A DNA stretch of 64,000 nt from Scopulibacillus darangshiensis. GTDB lineage: Bacteria > Bacillota > Bacilli > Bacillales > Sporolactobacillaceae. A model generated the notes under the pieces. It was not told the origin of the DNA and searched no databases. It saw only the letters and a program-made list of their open reading frames with translations. A program made the position numbers and the translations under genes. Below, in pieces: positions 1-9,194 of this stretch (position 1 is the first letter of the stretch; each line of letters opens with the position of its first letter). The DNA is taken from positions 248,001 to 312,000 of the forward strand of contig NZ_SLXK01000001.1 of NCBI RefSeq assembly GCF_004341035.1. The letters are read 5' to 3'.

Positions 1-63
1 GTAGCGATTGACTTAATGGTCACCAAAATTCGCTCAGTTCTGGATGCTGCAGCTTTAGCTTAA
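1..63 (+). CDS. udk: Uridine kinase, C-terminal end (partial)
   Basis: Only the last 20 codons of a gene are present, reading VAIDLMVTKIRSVLDAAALA and ending at TAA. The tail of the form AIDLxVTKI...L resembles the end of Bacillus uridine kinase, and udk directly precedes greA in Bacillus subtilis, so the identification rests mostly on gene order. Uridine kinase phosphorylates uridine and cytidine in the pyrimidine salvage pathway. The body of the gene lies outside the window. Confidence 0.6.
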   Translation, partial: VAIDLMVTKIRSVLDAAALA

Positions 64-126
64 GGCAAGAATGGATCAGATATTACAAAAATATTTATAT
101 TGGTAATTGTAAAGGGAGTGGATCTC

Positions 127-600
127 ATGGCTGAAGAAAAAAAGCATTATATGACAGCGGAAGGTAAAGAAAAACTAGAGCATGAATTAGATCAATTAAA
201 AACAGAGAAGAGAAAGGAAGTAGTGGAACGGATTAAGATCGCAAGAAGCTTCGGTGATCTATCTGAGAATTCCGAGTATGATGCAGCTAAGGATGAGCAG
301 GCTTTTGTCGAATCACGAATTCAGCAGCTTGAACAAATGATCCGCAATGCTGAAATTATTGAGGATGACGAAACAACTGATGTTGTTAAAATCGGTAAAT
401 CCGTTACTTTCAAGGAGCTTCCAGACGGTGATGAAGAAACGTATATGATTGTCGGGAGTGCCGAATCCGACCCTTTTGAAGGTAAAATTTCGAATGACTC
501 CCCTATGGCAAAAAGCCTTATCGGTCTTTCGGTTGGTGAAGAGGTTAACGTAGCGACACCTGGTGGAGACATCCGGGTTAAGATTGTTGAAGTGAAATAA
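127..600 (+). CDS. greA: Transcription elongation factor GreA
   Basis: GreA binds in the secondary channel of RNA polymerase and stimulates cleavage of the nascent transcript in backtracked complexes. The 157-residue product has the N-terminal antiparallel coiled coil with the acidic tip motif [14 protein letters not shown] (about residues 43-56) and the C-terminal FKBP-like domain with [16 protein letters not shown]. The start at ATG 127 was chosen over an in-frame TTG at 100 because AAAGGGAGTG sits a proper distance before it and [10 protein letters not shown] matches the family start. It follows udk as in Bacillus subtilis. Length and motifs are normal for the family. Confidence 0.97.
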   Translation: MAEEKKHYMTAEGKEKLEHELDQLKTEKRKEVVERIKIARSFGDLSENSEYDAAKDEQAFVESRIQQLEQMIRNAEIIEDDETTDVVKIGKSVTFKELPDGDEETYMIVGSAESDPFEGKISNDSPMAKSLIGLSVGEEVNVATPGGDIRVKIVEVK

Positions 601-617
601 ATCCATACTTAAAGTAT

Positions 618-656
618 AGAGAAAACTTGGCGATGAGCTGGGTTTTCTTTATATTT
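618..656 (+). terminator. greA terminator with duplicated tail
   Basis: A 12-bp stem with several G-U pairs (620-631 with 637-648) and a 5-nt loop is followed by TTTCTTTATATT. The 17-bp stretch 639-655 is repeated exactly at 656-672, so the U-rich tail exists twice. The left arm, AGAAAACTTGGC, matches the core of a hairpin family seen at other gene ends in this window. Confidence 0.75.
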
Positions 657-706
657 GGGTTTTCTTTATATTATCGATCTTGAAATAAATAAAACACCGA
701 GACGAG

Positions 707-946
707 TCAGACATTAAGTGTCTCGGTGCCATATAACATCATTTGACTTTTTATGTTCCTTTTATAAAAGGCTTCTTTATCAAAGGATAAAAGAAAAGCA
801 AACACAATTTCTTCAGGGACATCTGCATAAGTTTCCAATGTGCCATCATAAAATTTAATTTGCAGCTTTTCCGTTTCACGGTCATAGCCAATCGTATCGA
901 AAGTTACTAGCGTGGAAATCTTTTTGTCAAATTTAGCATAATTCAT
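707..946 (-). CDS. Small KTSC-domain-like protein
   Basis: This 79-residue product is not a named gene to me. The middle reads IGYDRETEKLQIKFYDGT then YADVPEEIVFAFLLS, and near the end FYKRNIKSQ. That fits the KTSC domain pattern (GYD...L.v.F.dG..y.Y..VP..v...ll.a...g.ff...Ir), a small fold of unknown function that is often stand-alone or next to lysyl-tRNA synthetase-type genes. The conserved Lys-Thr-Ser-Cys motif itself is not preserved; LVTFDT stands in its place. It is antisense to its neighbours, between greA and yrrS. No clear ribosome site precedes ATG 946, so the start is uncertain. No function is proposed. Confidence 0.6.
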   Translation of the reverse strand: MNYAKFDKKISTLVTFDTIGYDRETEKLQIKFYDGTLETYADVPEEIVFAFLLSFDKEAFYKRNIKSQMMLYGTETLNV

Positions 947-1231
947 AGTGTACGGGCATTGAATCTAATAATGGGGGTTGCCCTAACGCTCCCTTCCGTA
1001 TATAGTTTAACTTGACCTCTTAATTCATTCTATTAGCCTTTGACAAGGTTTATTCCTGCAATGTGTCAAAACTAGTGTTTATTTGACAGGAATCGTATCA
1101 AACGAGTAAAATCAACATGTAAAATAATATTTGATTTGTATATTTTTTAGCGGACATGATAATTATTTTAGCCACGAATGATATAAAGATGTTACAATGG
1201 AATATATTCTCTGGTAAGGAGGACATGATTA
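947..1231. other. Intergenic region before yrrS
   Basis: The stretch is AT-rich. It contains two TTGACA-like hexamers (near 1038 and 1083) that could be -35 elements, and an AAGGAGG ribosome site just before ATG 1232. I see no ORF or structured RNA. In Bacillus subtilis the penicillin-binding protein gene pbpI lies before yrrS; no trace of it is visible here. Confidence 0.45.
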
Positions 1232-1867
1232 ATGGGAGCATCACGTTCTTCAAGAAATAAAAAGAAGGCTGACAAGGTCCTCAATTGGGCTATTGGCATT
1301 GTGTCGGTTATGATTTTAGTTATCGGCGGTATTATATTAATCTCTTTGCTGAAACCAACCGATCAATCAGCTTCAACAAATAACTCACATGAGGAACAGC
1401 ACAATCCTCAAACGAGTGCGGATCAAAAAAGTAATGATGGGTCATCGGATGATAATAATGGAAAGTCCAATGACGAGCAATCGAATGTAAGTAATGATGA
1501 TAGTTCTTCGGATGTTTCGGCAGATGATTCAAATGCTGATCAAAAGGATAAAAATGCTAATAAAGAAGACGCCGATAAAGCCAATAAAGAGGAAGATTCT
1601 AAGACCCAAGAAGACGTCCCTGATAGTGAACACCGTGCCTCATATGATAAAGGTTCATCGGATTGGAACGCTCAGGTTGCCGCCCTTTCTGAGGCGACAG
1701 GCATTCCATCTGGCAATATGACAATCTTTTGGTTAGGGAATGGCGGGGGACCAAACAGCTCATTGGGACGTGTCAGCGCAAAGAATACACCGAATAAGAA
1801 ATTCATTGTCCATCTTGTTTACAAAGACGGACAATGGCAAGCTGACAACGTACAAAAACCATCATAA
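1232..1867 (+). CDS. yrrS: YrrS family membrane-anchored protein (DUF1510)
   Basis: The 211-residue product has a basic N-terminus (SRSSRNKKKADK), one membrane segment at about residues 18-40, a long low-complexity extracytoplasmic linker very rich in Asn, Asp, Ser and Lys (about 45-140), and a folded C-terminal domain of about 65 residues ending in FIVHLVYKDGQWQADNV. This layout is that of YrrS, a conserved Bacillales protein of uncertain role. AAGGAGG precedes ATG 1232 at good spacing. In Bacillus subtilis yrrS follows pbpI and precedes yrrT; here pbpI is absent and a two-component system lies between yrrS and yrrT. The acidic/Asn-rich linker drifts fast and is not informative. Confidence 0.85.
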   Translation: MGASRSSRNKKKADKVLNWAIGIVSVMILVIGGIILISLLKPTDQSASTNNSHEEQHNPQTSADQKSNDGSSDDNNGKSNDEQSNVSNDDSSSDVSADDSNADQKDKNANKEDADKANKEEDSKTQEDVPDSEHRASYDKGSSDWNAQVAALSEATGIPSGNMTIFWLGNGGGPNSSLGRVSAKNTPNKKFIVHLVYKDGQWQADNVQKPS

Positions 1868-1877
1868 TAGTCAAACA

Positions 1878-1909
1878 AACAACCCCTTTTTAGAAGGGGT
1901 TGTTTTTCT
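1878..1909 (+). terminator. yrrS terminator
   Basis: A perfect 10-bp stem (ACAACCCCTT, 1879-1888, with 1894-1903) and a 5-nt loop are followed by TTTTTCT. It isolates yrrS from the downstream two-component system. Confidence 0.9.
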
Positions 1910-2002
1910 ATCTAAATGCGTTCATATTGAGTTCATAAATGTATTGTATGATCAATGTAAAGTATTGCGTATTTAATTATTAAGTGTAAAGGAATGGCAA
2001 AC

Positions 2003-2677
2003 ATGACTAAAATATTGATTGTGGATGATGACCCTAATATCCGTGAACTCGTTGGACTGTTCCTGCAGAAAGAGGGTTTTGATATTTTCGAGGCAGAGGA
2101 CGGAGAAGATGCTCTTAAATGTTTGGCGTCCAATAAGGTCGATTTGGCCATTCTTGACATTATGATGCCTAAGATGGATGGCTGGGAGCTTTGCCGTGAG
2201 CTTAGGGAATACTATGATTTCCCTTTGCTCATGCTCACGGCCAAAGGCGAAACAGCACAAAAGCTGAAAGGATTTGAGCTTGGGACCGACGACTACCTTG
2301 TTAAGCCTTTTGAACCAATGGAGCTTGTGGTCAGGGTAAAAGCATTGCTTAAACGTTACCGCATCTCCGTTTTGCAAATTGTCCATATAGGGAACGTTAC
2401 GCTGAATCGTAAATCGCATGAAGCATCTTGTGGTGATACGCATTTGACACTTCCCTTAAAAGAATTTGACCTTCTTTTTACTTTAGCAAGCTATCCAGGC
2501 AAAACATTTTCTAGAGAACAGTTAATTGAAGATATTTGGGGATATGATTATGAGGGTGATGAACGGACAGTGGATGTTCATATCAAACGCTTGCGGCAAA
2601 GATTTTCCGGAGAACCACATGGGTTCACAATCAAAACCGTCCGGGGATTAGGATATCGGTTGGAGGCGGGTTCATGA
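2003..2677 (+). CDS. OmpR/PhoB-family response regulator
   Basis: A DNA-binding response regulator of 224 residues. The receiver domain carries the acidic pocket (VDDD), the phosphoacceptor Asp in LDIMMPKMDG (about residue 52), the conserved Thr in MLTAKG and Lys in LVKPFEP (about 101). The C-terminal winged helix has LPLKEFDLL, RTVDVHIKRLR and TVRGLGYRLE. ATG 2003 is preferred to ATG 1994 because AAAGGA abuts the upstream ATG but is 9 nt from the downstream one. The stop overlaps the start of the kinase gene by 4 bp, so the two are translationally coupled partners. The signal sensed cannot be read from the sequence. This pair is not part of the usual yrrS-yrrT neighbourhood. Confidence 0.93.
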   Translation: MTKILIVDDDPNIRELVGLFLQKEGFDIFEAEDGEDALKCLASNKVDLAILDIMMPKMDGWELCRELREYYDFPLLMLTAKGETAQKLKGFELGTDDYLVKPFEPMELVVRVKALLKRYRISVLQIVHIGNVTLNRKSHEASCGDTHLTLPLKEFDLLFTLASYPGKTFSREQLIEDIWGYDYEGDERTVDVHIKRLRQRFSGEPHGFTIKTVRGLGYRLEAGS

Positions 2678-3747
2678 AAATCGGGTCTAAAGTCCGCCAT
2701 GTTTTGGGATTCACGTATATTCCGGCTTTGATTGTGGTGTGTTGGTCCATTGCCTTTTTCATCACCTCCGCCATTTATAATGGAGTCGGCGTAGAGCCAA
2801 ATGATTTTGTCAAAGAACTTATTAACTCCCTGCTCGGGTTTGTTATTTTTTTCTGTGTCGCCATTTGTATTTCTAAATTTACCGGATTAAATCAAAAAAG
2901 ATTTCTTATGTTCCAAACATTGAAGGATGCCATGCAGCAAATTGCCCGTGGGGATTTTAACGTTAATCTTAAGATTGATTCAAACAATGGTAAGAATCCT
3001 TTTGGTGACCTTGCCGAGAACATCAATCACATGGCTAGCGAGTTAAATCAAATGGAGACGATGCGCCAGGAATTTGTATCAAACGTCTCACATGAAATTC
3101 AATCCCCGCTGACCTCAATTAGCGGGTTTGCGAAAATATTGCAGAATGATGAATTAAGTCCAAGCGAGCGCAAGCATTATGCAGATATTATTGAATTGGA
3201 AAGCAGAAGGTTATCGAAGCTCAGTGATAATTTATTGAAGCTGACTTCACTCGAATCTGAGCACCATCCATTCGAACGTGTACCATATAGGCTTGACCAT
3301 CAATTGCGGGAAATTGTTCTAGCGTTCGAACCCCAATGGACTGATAAGTCGATTGAAATGGATATTTCCTTGGACAAAACAGAAATCATAGCCGACCGTG
3401 AGCTGATGAATCAGGTTTGGAATAACCTGATCAATAACAGCATTAAATTCACACCTGAAGACGCGCGGATCAAGGTTGAATTACAGAAAAATGATCAAGA
3501 GGCTGTGGTCCGAATTTCAGATACAGGCATAGGCATATCAAAGGAAAATCTGGCTCATATTTTTGAACGTTTTTATAAAGCGGACAAATCACGGACACGC
3601 TCAGTTAATGGCAGCGGATTAGGACTGTCCATTGTCAAAAAAATTATCAGTATGCATAAGGGTATCATTCAGGTAGATAGTGAGCCGGGAAAGGGAACAA
3701 GAATGTCTGTTCATTTGAAGTTGACGAGAGTGGAAAGCGAGAAATAG
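2674..3747 (+). CDS. Membrane sensor histidine kinase
   Basis: The 357-residue kinase has two membrane segments (about residues 13-34 and 50-69) with a very short loop of about 15 residues between them, then a HAMP-like region, the dimerisation/phosphotransfer helix with SNVSHEIQSPL (His about 140), and the ATPase domain with an N box (WNNLINNSIKFTP), G1 (DTGIGIS), F box (IFERFYKAD) and G2 (GSGLGLSIV). The small outer loop suggests intramembrane sensing (inference), as in kinases that respond to cell-envelope stress. It partners the preceding regulator through a 4-bp ATGA overlap. The H box reads HEIQSPL rather than the common HELRTPL; this substitution is not expected to remove activity. Confidence 0.93.
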   Translation: MKIGSKVRHVLGFTYIPALIVVCWSIAFFITSAIYNGVGVEPNDFVKELINSLLGFVIFFCVAICISKFTGLNQKRFLMFQTLKDAMQQIARGDFNVNLKIDSNNGKNPFGDLAENINHMASELNQMETMRQEFVSNVSHEIQSPLTSISGFAKILQNDELSPSERKHYADIIELESRRLSKLSDNLLKLTSLESEHHPFERVPYRLDHQLREIVLAFEPQWTDKSIEMDISLDKTEIIADRELMNQVWNNLINNSIKFTPEDARIKVELQKNDQEAVVRISDTGIGISKENLAHIFERFYKADKSRTRSVNGSGLGLSIVKKIISMHKGIIQVDSEPGKGTRMSVHLKLTRVESEK

Positions 3748-3749
3748 TT

Positions 3750-3786
3750 AAAGGGGAGGGCCCGAATTTCCTCCCCTTTTGATTTT
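3750..3786 (+). terminator. Terminator after the two-component system
   Basis: The stem AAGGGGAGG (3751-3759) pairs with 3770-3778 across a 10-nt loop and is followed by TTTTGATTTT. Confidence 0.88.
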
Positions 3787-3852
3787 ACCACTGGGTTATT
3801 TATTAAGCCTCACATGTTCAATTATTGCAATTCCTTCAAGGGTGTGTTAAGT

Positions 3853-3900
3853 TTGTAACCATAAAACCAACTATTCATAGTTTAATAGTAGGAATAAAAA
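3853..3900 (+). promoter_or_regulatory. Candidate promoter/CymR-like site before yrrT
   Basis: The AT-rich segment ATAGTTTAATAGTAGGAATA (3877-3896) resembles, from memory, the CymR-binding pattern found upstream of the yrrT operon in Bacillus subtilis (an AT-rich stretch followed by GGAAT). CymR is the cysteine-metabolism repressor. This is a resemblance only. No S-box or T-box riboswitch was recognised here. Confidence 0.35.
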
Positions 3901-3933
3901 ATAGCCATTATAAAATGGAGTTGATCATAAATT

Positions 3934-4572
3934 ATGGGGAGAGAGTTTATTGATTTATTTGATGTTTGGGCTGAAAAATATGATGAAACAGTAAGCGGCA
4001 ATGACATTGAGTATCAAGAGGTGTTCGATAACTACGATGGTATTTTGCAGATTGTAGCGAATTTCTCTAAAGGGACTATCCTTGAATTTGGTGTAGGGAC
4101 CGGTAATTTGACGGAAAAGCTTCTCTTGAATGGACATAAGGTTTTCGGTGTAGAACCTTCAAAGGGCATGAGGGATAAAGCAAAGGAAAAGTTTCCTGAC
4201 TTGGACCTCTGCGATGGCGACTTTTTGACCTACCCGGCATTTAAAAAAGAAATAAATACGATTGTCAGTTCTTATGCTTTTCACCATTTGACAGACAGGG
4301 AAAAAGAGACGGCCATTCGCGCATATAGCCAACTGCTTCCTGCAGATGGTAAAATAGTATTTGCAGATACCATGTTCGACGATAAGGTAGCGAAACAGGA
4401 GATTTTGGATTGGGCAGAACAAAAGGGACACCATAACCTGTTAGCTGATCTGCAAGCAGAGTACTATCCTTTAAGGGAAACGATGGAAAAAATATTTGAA
4501 AAAAATCAATTCCACGCCGAGTTTAAGCAGCTCAACCGATTTGTTTGGCTGATATGTGCGAAAAAGGAATAA
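3934..4572 (+). CDS. yrrT: SAM-dependent methyltransferase YrrT
   Basis: A 212-residue class I methyltransferase. The SAM-binding motif I is ILEFGVGTGNLTEKL (about residues 49-63), followed by an acidic loop VFGVEPS, DGDFLTYP and a post-motif TIVSSYAFHHLTD. YrrT heads the methionine-to-cysteine conversion operon in Bacillus subtilis and is thought to be an AdoMet-dependent methyltransferase that feeds S-adenosylhomocysteine into the pathway; its substrate is not known. Here it is the first gene of the run yrrT-mtnN-luxS-mccA-mccB-yrhC, 12 bp before mtnN. GGAG upstream of ATG 3934 serves as the ribosome site. Confidence 0.9.
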   Translation: MGREFIDLFDVWAEKYDETVSGNDIEYQEVFDNYDGILQIVANFSKGTILEFGVGTGNLTEKLLLNGHKVFGVEPSKGMRDKAKEKFPDLDLCDGDFLTYPAFKKEINTIVSSYAFHHLTDREKETAIRAYSQLLPADGKIVFADTMFDDKVAKQEILDWAEQKGHHNLLADLQAEYYPLRETMEKIFEKNQFHAEFKQLNRFVWLICAKKE

Positions 4573-4584
4573 AAGGAGCATGAT

Positions 4585-5289
4585 ATGAAGATTGGCCTTA
4601 TTGGAGCAATGGATGAAGAAGTTGATATTCTAAGAAATCGAATAGAAAACCTTGAAGAAAAAGAAGCAGCAGGCTGTCACTTCTATACAGGCAGGCTTTT
4701 CTCCCATGATGTCATATTATTAAAATCAGGGATCGGCAAAGTCAATGCCGCGGTTGGCACAACGCTATTAATACGGGAATACCAGCCGGACTACATCATT
4801 AATACCGGCTCAGCCGGCGGCTTTGATCAAACGCTTGCAGTCGGCGATGTTGTGATATCAACAGAGGTCCGTTACCATGATGTTGATGCGTGCGTCTTTG
4901 GCTACGAATACGGCCAGGTGCCGCAAATGCCTGCTTTTTTTCAGCCTGACCCCTTTCTCATAGACATTGCCGAAAGGGCAGCTAAAAACAATTTAGACGC
5001 AAAAGTTGTTAAAGGTTTGATCGCCACCGGTGATTCATTCATGTCGGATTCTGAGCGGGTCGCCTTTGTAAAATCGAAATTCCCTGTCTTGCAGGCAGCC
5101 GAGATGGAAGCGGGAGCCATCGCTCAAGTCTGTCATCAATTCGGCACACCGTTTGTCATCATCCGATCATTATCGGATATTGCCGGCAAGGATGCCGGGG
5201 TATCATTTGAACAATTTCTGGAAACGGCAGCGAAACATTCCGCGGGTCACATTTTATCAATGTTAAAGGAGTTGAAGGCTCATGCCTAA
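4585..5289 (+). CDS. mtnN: 5'-methylthioadenosine/S-adenosylhomocysteine nucleosidase
   Basis: MtnN (Pfs) removes adenine from S-adenosylhomocysteine and 5'-methylthioadenosine, giving S-ribosylhomocysteine and methylthioribose. The 234-residue product shows the family start [16 protein letters not shown] with the catalytic Glu near residue 12, the nucleoside-binding [12 protein letters not shown] (Met-Glu binding the ribose) and the catalytic Asp in RSLSDIAG (about 197). AAAAGGAGC precedes ATG 4585. It overlaps luxS by 8 bp, so the enzyme making S-ribosylhomocysteine is translationally coupled to the enzyme that consumes it. Confidence 0.97.
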   Translation: MKIGLIGAMDEEVDILRNRIENLEEKEAAGCHFYTGRLFSHDVILLKSGIGKVNAAVGTTLLIREYQPDYIINTGSAGGFDQTLAVGDVVISTEVRYHDVDACVFGYEYGQVPQMPAFFQPDPFLIDIAERAAKNNLDAKVVKGLIATGDSFMSDSERVAFVKSKFPVLQAAEMEAGAIAQVCHQFGTPFVIIRSLSDIAGKDAGVSFEQFLETAAKHSAGHILSMLKELKAHA

Positions 5290-5749
5290 GAAAATGAATG
5301 TTGAAAGCTTTAACTTGGACCATACAAAAGTTAAGGCGCCATATGTCAGGCTTGTTGGCGTCACTGAAGGGACACACGGTGATAAAATTTATAAATATGA
5401 TGTCCGTTTTTGCCAGCCTAATAAAGACCACATGGATATGCCTGGTTTGCATTCAATCGAGCACCTTATGGCCGAAAATATCCGCAATCATATTGATAAT
5501 GTTGTCGATATTGGACCGATGGGCTGTCAAACAGGCTTCTACTTTTCATTGTTAAATAATGACAGCTATGATGATGTTTTGGATGCACTTGAAAAAACGT
5601 TAAATGATGTTTTGAATGCAACCGAAGTGCCAGCCTGTAATGAAGTGCAATGCGGCTGGGCAGCAAACCACAGTCTTGAAGGTGCACAGAAAATCGCCAA
5701 ACGCATGCTCGAAAGCAAGGATGAGTGGACACAGGTTTTTGGAGAATAA
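5282..5749 (+). CDS. luxS: S-ribosylhomocysteine lyase LuxS
   Basis: LuxS cleaves S-ribosylhomocysteine to homocysteine and 4,5-dihydroxy-2,3-pentanedione, the autoinducer-2 precursor. The 155-residue product has the metal-binding HSIEH motif (His57, Glu60, His61), the catalytic Cys82 in PMGCQTGFY, and Cys124 in CNEVQCGWA as the third metal ligand by alignment with the Bacillus subtilis protein. Its 8-bp overlap with mtnN and short gap to mccA place it inside the cysteine-forming operon. In Bacillus subtilis luxS lies elsewhere on the chromosome, so its placement here is a lineage difference that makes this operon a complete SAH-to-cysteine route. Confidence 0.97.
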   Translation: MPKKMNVESFNLDHTKVKAPYVRLVGVTEGTHGDKIYKYDVRFCQPNKDHMDMPGLHSIEHLMAENIRNHIDNVVDIGPMGCQTGFYFSLLNNDSYDDVLDALEKTLNDVLNATEVPACNEVQCGWAANHSLEGAQKIAKRMLESKDEWTQVFGE

Positions 5750-5755
5750 CAGCTG

Positions 5756-6679
5756 ATGAATGTCTATAAAAATGTCCATGAATTAGTAGGCCAAACACCA
5801 GTGGTTGAAATCACAGCATTCCCCCTTCCTGAGGGGGTTCGTTTGTTTGCAAAGCTTGAGTTTTTCAATCCGGGAGGAAGCATCAAAGATCGGCTTGGTC
5901 AAGAACTGCTAAAATGTGCGTTAAGCAGCGGGAAAATCACTGAAGGCGGGACACTAATTGAACCGACAGCCGGAAACACCGGGATTGGCTTAGCACTCGC
6001 GGCTGTTGGCCGTAATATCGATGTGATATTCTGTGTTCCAGAAAAGTTCAGTGTCGAAAAACAGGAAATAATGAGAGCGCTTGGCGCCAAAGTCGTTAAC
6101 ACCCCGACGGAAGAGGGGATGAAAGGTGCAATCAAAAAGGCGAAAGCATTATTGAATGAAGTGCCAAATTCTTACTGTCCGCAACAGTTCGCCAATCCTG
6201 CTAATCCGAGGACTTATTATAAAACGCTTGGTCCTGAGATTTGGCGTCAAATGGACGGGGAAATCGATGTATTTATTGCCGGCGCGGGGACGGGCGGCAC
6301 CTTTATGGGGACAGCCGAATATTTAAAAGATCAAAAGCCGGATGTTAAGACAGCCATTGTTGAACCCGAAGGATCTATTTTAAATGGAGGCAAATCTGCG
6401 CCGCATAAAACGGAGGGTATAGGGATGGAGTTTCTGCCTGATTATATGAAACCGGATTATTTTAATGCGATCTGGACCATTTCTGATGATGATGCCTTCC
6501 GCCGCGTTAAAGAGCTGGCCGAGAAAGAAGGGCTTCTTGTTGGAAGCTCTTCAGGGTCAGTGCTGCATGCTGCCCTTCTTGAAGCGAAAAATGCCAAAAA
6601 GAACACAAATATTGTCACGATTTTCCCGGATTCAAGTGATCGTTATTTAAACCAAAAAATTTATCAAGGTGGGTTATAG
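5756..6679 (+). CDS. mccA: O-acetylserine-dependent cystathionine beta-synthase
   Basis: A PLP enzyme of the cysteine synthase fold-type II family, 307 residues. The PLP lysine is in PGGSIKDRLG (Lys about 44), the substrate loop in PTAGNTGIGLA and the phosphate-binding loop in GAGTGGTFMG; the C-terminal GSSSGSVLHAAL binds the PLP pyridine nitrogen. In Bacillus subtilis the gene at this position (mccA/yrhA) condenses O-acetylserine with homocysteine to cystathionine, and the adjacent luxS and mccB support that role over simple cysteine synthase. The start ATG 5756 follows GGAGAA at the luxS end; the stop is immediately followed by the mccB start. Confidence 0.92.
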   Translation: MNVYKNVHELVGQTPVVEITAFPLPEGVRLFAKLEFFNPGGSIKDRLGQELLKCALSSGKITEGGTLIEPTAGNTGIGLALAAVGRNIDVIFCVPEKFSVEKQEIMRALGAKVVNTPTEEGMKGAIKKAKALLNEVPNSYCPQQFANPANPRTYYKTLGPEIWRQMDGEIDVFIAGAGTGGTFMGTAEYLKDQKPDVKTAIVEPEGSILNGGKSAPHKTEGIGMEFLPDYMKPDYFNAIWTISDDDAFRRVKELAEKEGLLVGSSSGSVLHAALLEAKNAKKNTNIVTIFPDSSDRYLNQKIYQGGL

Positions 6680-7816
<1,137 letters not shown>

Positions 7817-7904
7817 CTTGCGGCTTTCCGCCCTTCCCATTGACAACAATTACCGGTCAGATAACCGGTCCATTCATGTTACAGTAAAATGGGAGGGGAT
7901 ACGA

Positions 7905-8138
7905 ATGGATGAAAAAAAGCAAAAAGATCTGCAAGTAAAAATAACAGACAACCAGCGTTTTAGTTTAATTTTTATGTTCCTGGGAGCATTCTTATATATT
8001 GGTACGCTTGTACCATTTGATGGAAAAACGATATTTAAAAGTGAAGTGCTTATGTTTTCAAGTCTTGGTGCTATTATCATTGCACTAGTATTTTACCAGC
8101 AAATGCGTAAGGCCAAAAAAAAGCTTAATAGTTTTTAA
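7905..8138 (+). CDS. yrhC: YrhC-like small membrane protein
   Basis: A 77-residue protein with a charged N-terminus (MDEKKQKDLQ), two predicted membrane segments (about residues 20-38 and 50-66) and a basic tail (MRKAKKKL). YrhC is the gene after mccB in Bacillus subtilis and has this size and topology; its function is unknown. GGGAGGGG precedes ATG 7905, which was chosen over an in-frame upstream start at 7818 for that reason. It is the last gene of the operon, followed by a strong terminator. Confidence 0.75.
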   Translation: MDEKKQKDLQVKITDNQRFSLIFMFLGAFLYIGTLVPFDGKTIFKSEVLMFSSLGAIIIALVFYQQMRKAKKKLNSF

Positions 8139-8170
8139 AAGCAGGTTCCGCGAGCAGAACCTGCTTTTTA
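8137..8170 (+). terminator. Terminator of the yrrT-yrhC operon
   Basis: A perfect 12-bp stem, AAAAGCAGGTTC (8137-8148) with 8157-8168, and an 8-nt loop end in a T run. Confidence 0.93.
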
Positions 8171-8171
8171 A

Positions 8172-8501
8172 TGTCGGTTTGGAGTTAATTTTAAAAAAAG
8201 TCGATGATTTTGGGGTTAATTGGCAAAAAGGCCGTCTGCACCTCACCGTGAAGTGGATGTTAGGATTTTTATCGGACTGTTGTTCAGCTATTTGTGACAA
8301 AATGCCATATTTTATGAACATATCGGACTGTGTGGAGTTATTCGGTCATTCAAGAGGCCATTTGAGTTAATTTTTCGCAAATAACGGAACCTGGGTCCTA
8401 TCACCTCAAAAAAGGGGGTCTTTTTATAGAGATAGCGGCATCTGAGTCCTATAATGAATGAGTGAAGCTTTGATTGCAATTTGTACGTTCGCCCGATTTT
8501 T
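8172..8501. other. Intergenic region with degenerate repeats
   Basis: This 330-bp stretch has no convincing gene. It contains two related direct copies of a 21-bp motif of the form ATARCGGMAYCTGRGTCCTAT (8381-8401 and 8432-8452, 17 of 21 matching), two ATCGGACTGT units (near 8268 and 8323) and two GAGTTAATTTT units (near 8180 and 8364). It looks like a decayed patch of short intergenic repeats. No terminator is obvious for the minus-strand gene that ends at 8502. Confidence 0.45.
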
Positions 8502-9194
8502 TTATTTATGTGCCATGATATCTTTTATTTTATTTTGCCATTTGTTATCATCCAAGATAATTTGAAATGAGATGCGGCGATTCTTTTGTTTGGCTTCAGC
8601 GCTGTGACCTTTTGCAATCGGTTTATATTTCGAATAACCGGTCGCTGCCAAATATTTGGCGTAACGGTCCTCCTGGAGTTTGGGGTTTGCCTTTTGCAAA
8701 TATTTAATGACGCTGACGGCACGATCCTCCGACAATGTCCAATTATCATATGGAACCGAATCGGTATGACCTTCGACAAGAATGATATAAATGTATTGGC
8801 TAAGTTCCTTATTATCAATAATATTAACTAACGCGTCAGCAACATTGTTCAACACATGCTTGCCTTTGCCGCTGATTTCGGCACTTGCTGTTTTAAATAA
8901 AACATCCCCTTCAACAGATATTGTATTATTTGGCCCCCGGGTAATTTTATCTTTTCCAACTTGATCTTGCAGTTTTTGATTAATGACATCGGATATATGC
9001 TTTTTAACATTAGTAACTTTAGATAGTTCACTTTTGATTTGTGTTTGATCATACGCTGTATAGATGCTTTGTACAAATGCGATGACAGTTATAAAAAGAA
9101 AAACGAGAACAACCATGGCCATCATATCGGTGAAGGAAGGCCAGTAATGTTCTTCAAGTTCAGAATCTTGGAGAAAGCGGCCGCGTTTTCTCAT
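8502..9194 (-). CDS. ZorB/MotB-like OmpA-domain stator protein
   Basis: The 230-residue product has a short cytoplasmic start, one membrane helix (about residues 24-44) preceded by SFTDMMAM, in which Asp23 sits where MotB, ExbD and ZorB carry the proton-carrying aspartate, a helical linker, and a C-terminal OmpA-like peptidoglycan-binding domain with EGHTDSVPYDNWTLSEDRA (about 141-159) and NRR at 205-207. Its start overlaps the stop of the MotA/TolQ-like gene by 4 bp, so they form one complex. The partner has three membrane helices and a long coiled-coil tail, which fits ZorA/ZorB of Zorya defence systems better than the flagellar MotAB or MotPS pairs. No flagellar genes are nearby. The role is inferred. 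Confidence 0.8.
   Translation of the reverse strand: MRKRGRFLQDSELEEHYWPSFTDMMAMVVLVFLFITVIAFVQSIYTAYDQTQIKSELSKVTNVKKHISDVINQKLQDQVGKDKITRGPNNTISVEGDVLFKTASAEISGKGKHVLNNVADALVNIIDNKELSQYIYIILVEGHTDSVPYDNWTLSEDRAVSVIKYLQKANPKLQEDRYAKYLAATGYSKYKPIAKGHSAEAKQKNRRISFQIILDDNKWQNKIKDIMAHK

Noticed and set aside
707-946. Plus-strand gene between greA and yrrS
   Set aside because: The only sensible product is on the minus strand and has KTSC-like motifs; the plus strand has many stops.
3748-3933. S-box or T-box riboswitch before the yrrT operon
   Set aside because: No T-box motif (TGGNACCGCG), S-box core or second terminator hairpin is visible; only an AT-rich CymR-like stretch.
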